Below the pieces are notes generated by a model. The model did no database searches. It saw only the letters and a list, made by a program, of their open reading frames with translations, and was not told the DNA's origin. Position numbers and translations under genes: made by a program. Source: Pseudonocardia sulfidoxydans NBRC 16205 (GTDB lineage: Bacteria; Actinomycetota; Actinomycetes; Mycobacteriales; Pseudonocardiaceae). From it: a stretch of 50,389 bases of DNA. Each line of letters begins with the position of its first letter. Position 1 is the stretch's first letter. This document shows positions 46,882-50,389 of the stretch, one piece after another. The DNA lies in NCBI RefSeq assembly GCF_007989085.1, contig NZ_BJVJ01000046.1, positions 1-50,389 of the forward strand. Direction: 5' to 3'.

Positions 46882-46887
46882 AGTTTA
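46882..46887 (-). promoter_or_regulatory. leaderless -10 box (TAAACT) of small zinc-ribbon gene
   Basis: TAAACT on the minus strand ends 6 nt before the GTG at 46875. It also directly follows the dehydrogenase stop region (46910). Confidence 0.5.
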
Positions 46888-46909
46888 CGGGGCGTGCCGC
46901 GCGGGACGG

Positions 46910-48694
46910 TCAGCGTCCGGCGTAGTCGCGGAAGCCGTGCCCGGTCTTGCGGCCCAGCCGCCCGGCGGTGACGAGGTGCTCGAGCAGCGGCGCCGGGGCG
47001 AACCCGCTCTGGCGGAACTCCAGGAACAGCGACTTCTCGATCGCGAGCGACACGTCGAGACCGACGACGTCGAGCAGTTCGAAGGGGCCCATCGGCAGGG
47101 CGCAGCCCGTCTTCATGGCGGCGTCGATGTCGTCGGCGGTCGCGTAGTGCGCCTCGAGCATCTTGACGGCGTCGTTGAGGTACGGGAACAGCAGCGCGTT
47201 GACGATGAACCCGGCCCGGTCGCCACAGGAGACGGCGACCTTGCCGAGCTTCTCGCAGAGCGCGACGGCGGTGGCGGAGACGTCGGCCGAGGTGGTGATG
47301 GTCGAGACGACCTCGACCAGCTTCATGACGGGCGCCGGGTTGAAGAAGTGCAGGCCGACGACGTCGGAGGGCCGCGAGGTGGCGGCGGCGCACTCGACGA
47401 CGGGCAGCGACGACGTCGTGGTCGCGAGGATGGCGCCGGGCTTGCAGATCTCGTCGAGGGCACCGAAGACTGCGCGCTTGACGTCGAGCTCCTCGGCGAC
47501 GGCCTCGACGACGAGGTCGACGTCGGCCATGTCCTCGAGGCGTGTGGTCGCGGTGATGCGGGCGAGGGCGGCGTCGCGGTCGGCCTCGGAGAGCTTGCCG
47601 CGCACGACGCCCTTGTCGAGCGACTTGCGGACGGCGGCGAGGGCGGCTTCGGCCTTGGAGTCGCTGCGGCCGCGGACGACGACGTCGTATCCGGCCTTGG
47701 CGAAGACCTCGACGATCCCGGTGGCCATCGTCCCGGTGCCGACGACCCCGACGCGGGCGATCTCGCGCAACGTGACGTCGGCGGGGATGGCGCCGGTGGG
47801 GGTGTCGGTGTCGGGGACGACCTTGGAGCTGTGCGGCTTGGCGTAGGTGTAGAAGCCGCGGCCGCTCTTGCGGCCCAGCAGGCCGGCGGTGATCATCTGC
47901 TTGAGGACGGGCGCGGGGGCGTGCATCAGGTTCCGCGACTCGTGGTACATCGTGTCGAGGATCTCGTAGGCCGTGTCGAGGCCGATGAGGTCGAGCAGCG
48001 CGAGGGGGCCCATCGGGTAGCCGCAGCCGTGGCGCATGGCGGCGTCGAGGTCCTCGCGGCTGGCGTAGCGCGACTCGTACATGCGCGCGGCGTGGTTGAG
48101 GTAGCCGAACAGCAGCGCGTTGGCGATGAAGCCGGCGCGGTCGCCGATGACGACGGGCACCTTGTCGAGCGTGGCGGCGAAGGCGCGCAGGTCGTCGATG
48201 ACGTCGGGCTCGGTGACGACGGAGCGGACGAGCTCGACGAGTTTCTGCACGGGCGCCGGGTTGAAGAAGTGCATCCCGACGACCTTGCCGGGGCGGCCGG
48301 TGCGGACGGCGAGCTCGGTGACCGACAGCGACGAGGTGTTGGACGCGAGGATCGTCGAGGGGCCGACGACCTTGTCGAGCTCGGCGAGGATCGACGCCTT
48401 GAGGTCGAGGTGCTCGGGGACGGCCTCGACGACGAGGTCGCAGTCGGCGAGGTCGGCCAGCGAGGTCGTGGTCCGGATGCGGCCGAGGAGCTCGTCGGCG
48501 TCGGCCTCGGTGAGTTTTCCGCGCTCGATGGCGCGGGTCGTCGACGTCTCGAGGTGGTTGCGGCCGCGGGCGACGGCGTCGTCGTCGGTCTCTGCCGCCA
48601 CCACCTGCAGACCGTTGCGCGCGAAGACCTCCACGATGCCGGCGCCCATCGTGCCCAGCCCGACGACCCCGACCGTCCGGAACTCCCGTGTCAC
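46910..48694 (-). CDS. tandem-fused 3-hydroxyacyl-CoA (3-hydroxybutyryl-CoA) dehydrogenase
   Basis: 594 residues from GTG 48694, with GGGAGG 8 nt upstream. Two complete dehydrogenase units lie head to tail. Unit 1 begins VGVVGLGTMGAGIVEVF (residue 8) and unit 2 VGVVGTGTMATGIVEVF (about 309). Each has a TSSL serine, an HFFNPAPVxKLVE His-Glu pair and a GFIxNALLF asparagine, and each ends in GRKxGxGFxxYA. Unit 2 has TTTSSL where unit 1 has SNTSSL. Ordinary bacterial enzymes are about 285 residues and dimeric, so this chain is a covalent dimer. It likely makes 3-hydroxybutyryl-CoA from acetoacetyl-CoA, feeding crotonyl-CoA to the reductase. Confidence 0.93.
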   Translation of the reverse strand: MTREFRTVGVVGLGTMGAGIVEVFARNGLQVVAAETDDDAVARGRNHLETSTTRAIERGKLTEADADELLGRIRTTTSLADLADCDLVVEAVPEHLDLKASILAELDKVVGPSTILASNTSSLSVTELAVRTGRPGKVVGMHFFNPAPVQKLVELVRSVVTEPDVIDDLRAFAATLDKVPVVIGDRAGFIANALLFGYLNHAARMYESRYASREDLDAAMRHGCGYPMGPLALLDLIGLDTAYEILDTMYHESRNLMHAPAPVLKQMITAGLLGRKSGRGFYTYAKPHSSKVVPDTDTPTGAIPADVTLREIARVGVVGTGTMATGIVEVFAKAGYDVVVRGRSDSKAEAALAAVRKSLDKGVVRGKLSEADRDAALARITATTRLEDMADVDLVVEAVAEELDVKRAVFGALDEICKPGAILATTTSSLPVVECAAATSRPSDVVGLHFFNPAPVMKLVEVVSTITTSADVSATAVALCEKLGKVAVSCGDRAGFIVNALLFPYLNDAVKMLEAHYATADDIDAAMKTGCALPMGPFELLDVVGLDVSLAIEKSLFLEFRQSGFAPAPLLEHLVTAGRLGRKTGHGFRDYAGR

Positions 48695-48797
48695 GCCAAC
48701 GACCTCCCGCATCTCGAGACGACTCACCTGTTCGGCGCCGATACTCCCATCCCGAGTGCTCGGGATACCACGCATGTCGTGCGGAACACCCCGGCGA

Positions 48798-50270
48798 TCA
48801 GCGTCCCAGGCGTAGCCGCGTCATCCTGACCAGGCCTTTCATGGCCGACGCGGGGCGTCGGAAACTGGTCAGGGGCACCGGGAGGGCGAAGCGCTGGCGG
48901 GCCACGGCGCGGGGCCGGGCGAACTCGCGCAGGCCGTCGTCGCCGTGGATGCGGCCGAACCCGGAGTCGCCGACGCCGCCGAACGGCAGCGCGGGGATGC
49001 CGGCGAAGGAGATGACGCCGTTGACCGCGACCATGCCGCAGCGCAGCCGGTCGGCGATCTCCTCGCCGCGGGCCTTGGCGAACACCGACGCGCCCAGCCC
49101 GTAGGCGGTGCCGTTGGCGCGGCGGACCGCCTCGTCGACGTCCGGGACCCGGTTGACGACGAGCAGCGGCCCGAACGTCTCCTCCGTGACCGCGACGCTG
49201 TCCTCGGGCACGTCGGCCACCACGACGGGGTCGACGAACCTGTCGCGCACGGAGTCGGGCCCACCGACGAGCGCCGTTCCGCCGGCGGCGATGGCGTCGC
49301 GGACGTGCCGTTCGACGATCGCGGTCTGCGCGGGCAGGGTCATCGGCCCGAAGGAGTCGCCCGCCCGCAGGGCCCCGGCACGCTTGGCGACCTCGGTGGT
49401 GAAGGCGTCGGCGACCTCGTCGACGACGTAGATCCGTTCGACGCCCACGCAGGTCTGCCCGGCGTTGGACATCCCGCCCCAGACGGCGGCGTCGGCGGCG
49501 GCGACGAGGTCGGCGTCGGTGTCGACGATCATCGCGTCCTTGCCGCCGCACTCGATGAGGACGGGGACGAGGTTCTCCGCGCACGCGGCCATCACACGCT
49601 TGCCGGTGGCGGTGGACCCGGTGAACGCGATCTTGCCGACGCCGCGCGCCCGGCACAGCGCCGCCCCCGTCCCCCCGAAACCGGTGACGACCTGCAGCAA
49701 CGGCGCGTCGGGGAGCACCTCGGCGAGGGTGTCGGCCAGCGCGCGCCCGACACCGGGGGTGAGCTCGCTGGGCTTGAACACGACCGTGTTGCCGGCCGCG
49801 AGCGCGTAGGCGATCGAGCCCATCGGCGTGAAGACGGGGTAGTTCCAGGGCCCGATGACGCCGACGACGCCGACCGGTGGGTAGGACACCGTCGCCGCCT
49901 GGTTGGCGCCGAGCAGCCCGGGCCGCACCGTGCGCTTGCCCAGGACGCGCTTGGCGTTGCGGGCCGCCCAGTCGAGGTGGTCGACGGCGAGGATCAGTTC
50001 GAGGCGCGCGTCGTCGAGGGGTTTGCCGGTCTCGGTGACGATGACGCCCGCGAGGTCGTCGATGCGTTTGGCCAGCAGCGACCGCCACGCGGCGAGCTTG
50101 GGCAGCCGGCCGTCGAACCCGAGGCCCGCCCACCAGGCGGCGGCGTCGGTGGCCCTGTCGACGGCGGCCTGCACCGCCGCGGCGTCGTGCACGGGATGGG
50201 TGCCCACGACCTCACCGGTGCGCGGGTCCTGCGACTCGAACGTCCGCGCGGCGGCGTCGGTGGCGGTCAT
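48798..50270 (-). CDS. NAD(P)-dependent aldehyde dehydrogenase family protein
   Basis: 490 residues from ATG 50270. GVVGVIGPWNYPVFTPMGSIAYALAAGNTVVFKPSE is the cofactor-binding motif. IAFTGSTATGKRVM, catalytic base in LIECGGKDAMIV and nucleophile Cys in SNAGQTCVGVERIYV are intact. ETFGPLLVV and LPFGGVGDSGFGRIHGDDGLREFARPRAV close the fold. The best family match is the succinate-semialdehyde/aldehyde dehydrogenase group with Ala-Gly-Gln-Thr-Cys. The C-terminal 25 residues (FRRPASAMKGLVRMTRLRLGR) are basic and might bind membrane. The substrate is not determinable. Confidence 0.92.
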   Translation of the reverse strand: MTATDAAARTFESQDPRTGEVVGTHPVHDAAAVQAAVDRATDAAAWWAGLGFDGRLPKLAAWRSLLAKRIDDLAGVIVTETGKPLDDARLELILAVDHLDWAARNAKRVLGKRTVRPGLLGANQAATVSYPPVGVVGVIGPWNYPVFTPMGSIAYALAAGNTVVFKPSELTPGVGRALADTLAEVLPDAPLLQVVTGFGGTGAALCRARGVGKIAFTGSTATGKRVMAACAENLVPVLIECGGKDAMIVDTDADLVAAADAAVWGGMSNAGQTCVGVERIYVVDEVADAFTTEVAKRAGALRAGDSFGPMTLPAQTAIVERHVRDAIAAGGTALVGGPDSVRDRFVDPVVVADVPEDSVAVTEETFGPLLVVNRVPDVDEAVRRANGTAYGLGASVFAKARGEEIADRLRCGMVAVNGVISFAGIPALPFGGVGDSGFGRIHGDDGLREFARPRAVARQRFALPVPLTSFRRPASAMKGLVRMTRLRLGR

Positions 50271-50283
50271 TACTCAAGAGTAA
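50270..50283. promoter_or_regulatory. 14-bp palindrome TTACTC-AA-GAGTAA over promoter and start of aldehyde dehydrogenase
   Basis: The palindrome covers the start-codon edge (50270) and the -10 box TACTCT (minus strand, 50282-50277), which stands 6 nt before the ATG. A repressor bound here would block initiation of the leaderless transcript. The form is typical of TetR-type operators; the regulator is unknown. Confidence 0.55.
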
Positions 50284-50337
50284 CCGGATCGCCGGGGGTC
50301 GCGCGGGCCGATCGCGGCCCACGCGACCAGCGACGGA

Positions 50338-50389
50338 TCAGAACGTGATCAGCGGTTTGATGATCCCGTCCTCCTTCGTCGTCATCATC
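50338..50389 (-). CDS. C-terminal end of a gene continuing beyond the window
   Basis: An open minus-strand frame enters from the right edge and ends with TGA at 50338. It encodes MMTTKEDGIIKPLITF. The spacing (55 nt before the aldehyde dehydrogenase promoter region) and lack of stops suit a real gene end, perhaps of a dehydrogenase, but 16 residues do not allow identification. Confidence 0.4.
   Translation of the reverse strand, partial: MMTTKEDGIIKPLITF

Overview
The window is about 50 kb of very GC-rich chromosomal DNA from an actinomycete, most likely a member of the Pseudonocardiales such as Pseudonocardia. This is inferred from codon use (G or C at nearly every third position), frequent GTG starts, many TANNNT boxes 6-9 nt upstream of start codons (leaderless mRNAs), and gene order matching two blocks of mycobacterial genomes. 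I see no rRNA, tRNA, insertion sequence, prophage or CRISPR array.

Region 1 (1-18.7 kb) carries orthologue-like genes of Mycobacterium tuberculosis Rv3030 (methyltransferase), Rv3031 (GH57), Rv3032 (alpha-1,4-glucosyltransferase), Rv3034c (acyltransferase), Rv3038c (methyltransferase), Rv3039c (enoyl-CoA hydratase) and Rv3041c (ABC ATPase). This is the neighbourhood linked to methylglucose lipopolysaccharide (MGLP). It is interrupted twice. Between the GH57 and glucosyltransferase genes sits a 9-kb module: a LysR regulator, a short leader peptide of the type found before sulfur genes, an NtaA/DszA-type flavin monooxygenase, a complete peptide-type ABC transporter, an alpha/beta hydrolase and a cupin. 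I read it as a sulfur-responsive organosulfur (or similar small molecule) uptake and oxidation operon. Farther on, a MacS-like histidine kinase and two LuxR-type response regulators are inserted.

Region 2 (18.7-38.6 kb) is an alpha-glucan/trehalose cluster: glgX, an FmdB-like zinc ribbon, glgP, then glgE-treS-mak, an ECF sigma factor with a membrane partner, and glgB. TreS turns trehalose into maltose, Mak phosphorylates it, GlgE polymerises maltose 1-phosphate and GlgB branches the product. GlgX and GlgP debranch and phosphorolyse it. A GT87 membrane glycosyltransferase, a zinc metallopeptidase lipoprotein, a thioredoxin/TPR protein, a small membrane protein and a thiamine-binding-like protein follow.

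Region 3 (38.7-50.4 kb) holds a MarR regulator, an XRE regulator with a well-defined promoter/operator, and an acyl-CoA cluster: MeaB, acetyl-CoA acetyltransferase, methylmalonyl-CoA epimerase, crotonyl-CoA carboxylase/reductase and a tandem-fused 3-hydroxyacyl-CoA dehydrogenase. Together these suggest an ethylmalonyl-CoA-type route from acetyl-CoA towards methylmalonyl-CoA. A DivIVA-domain coiled-coil protein, a small zinc-ribbon protein, an aldehyde dehydrogenase and the end of a further gene complete the window.

The most unusual non-coding signal is a family of 40-bp palindromes (three full copies, two probable single arms) at gene ends. The paired bases differ between copies but change together, so the stem is preserved.
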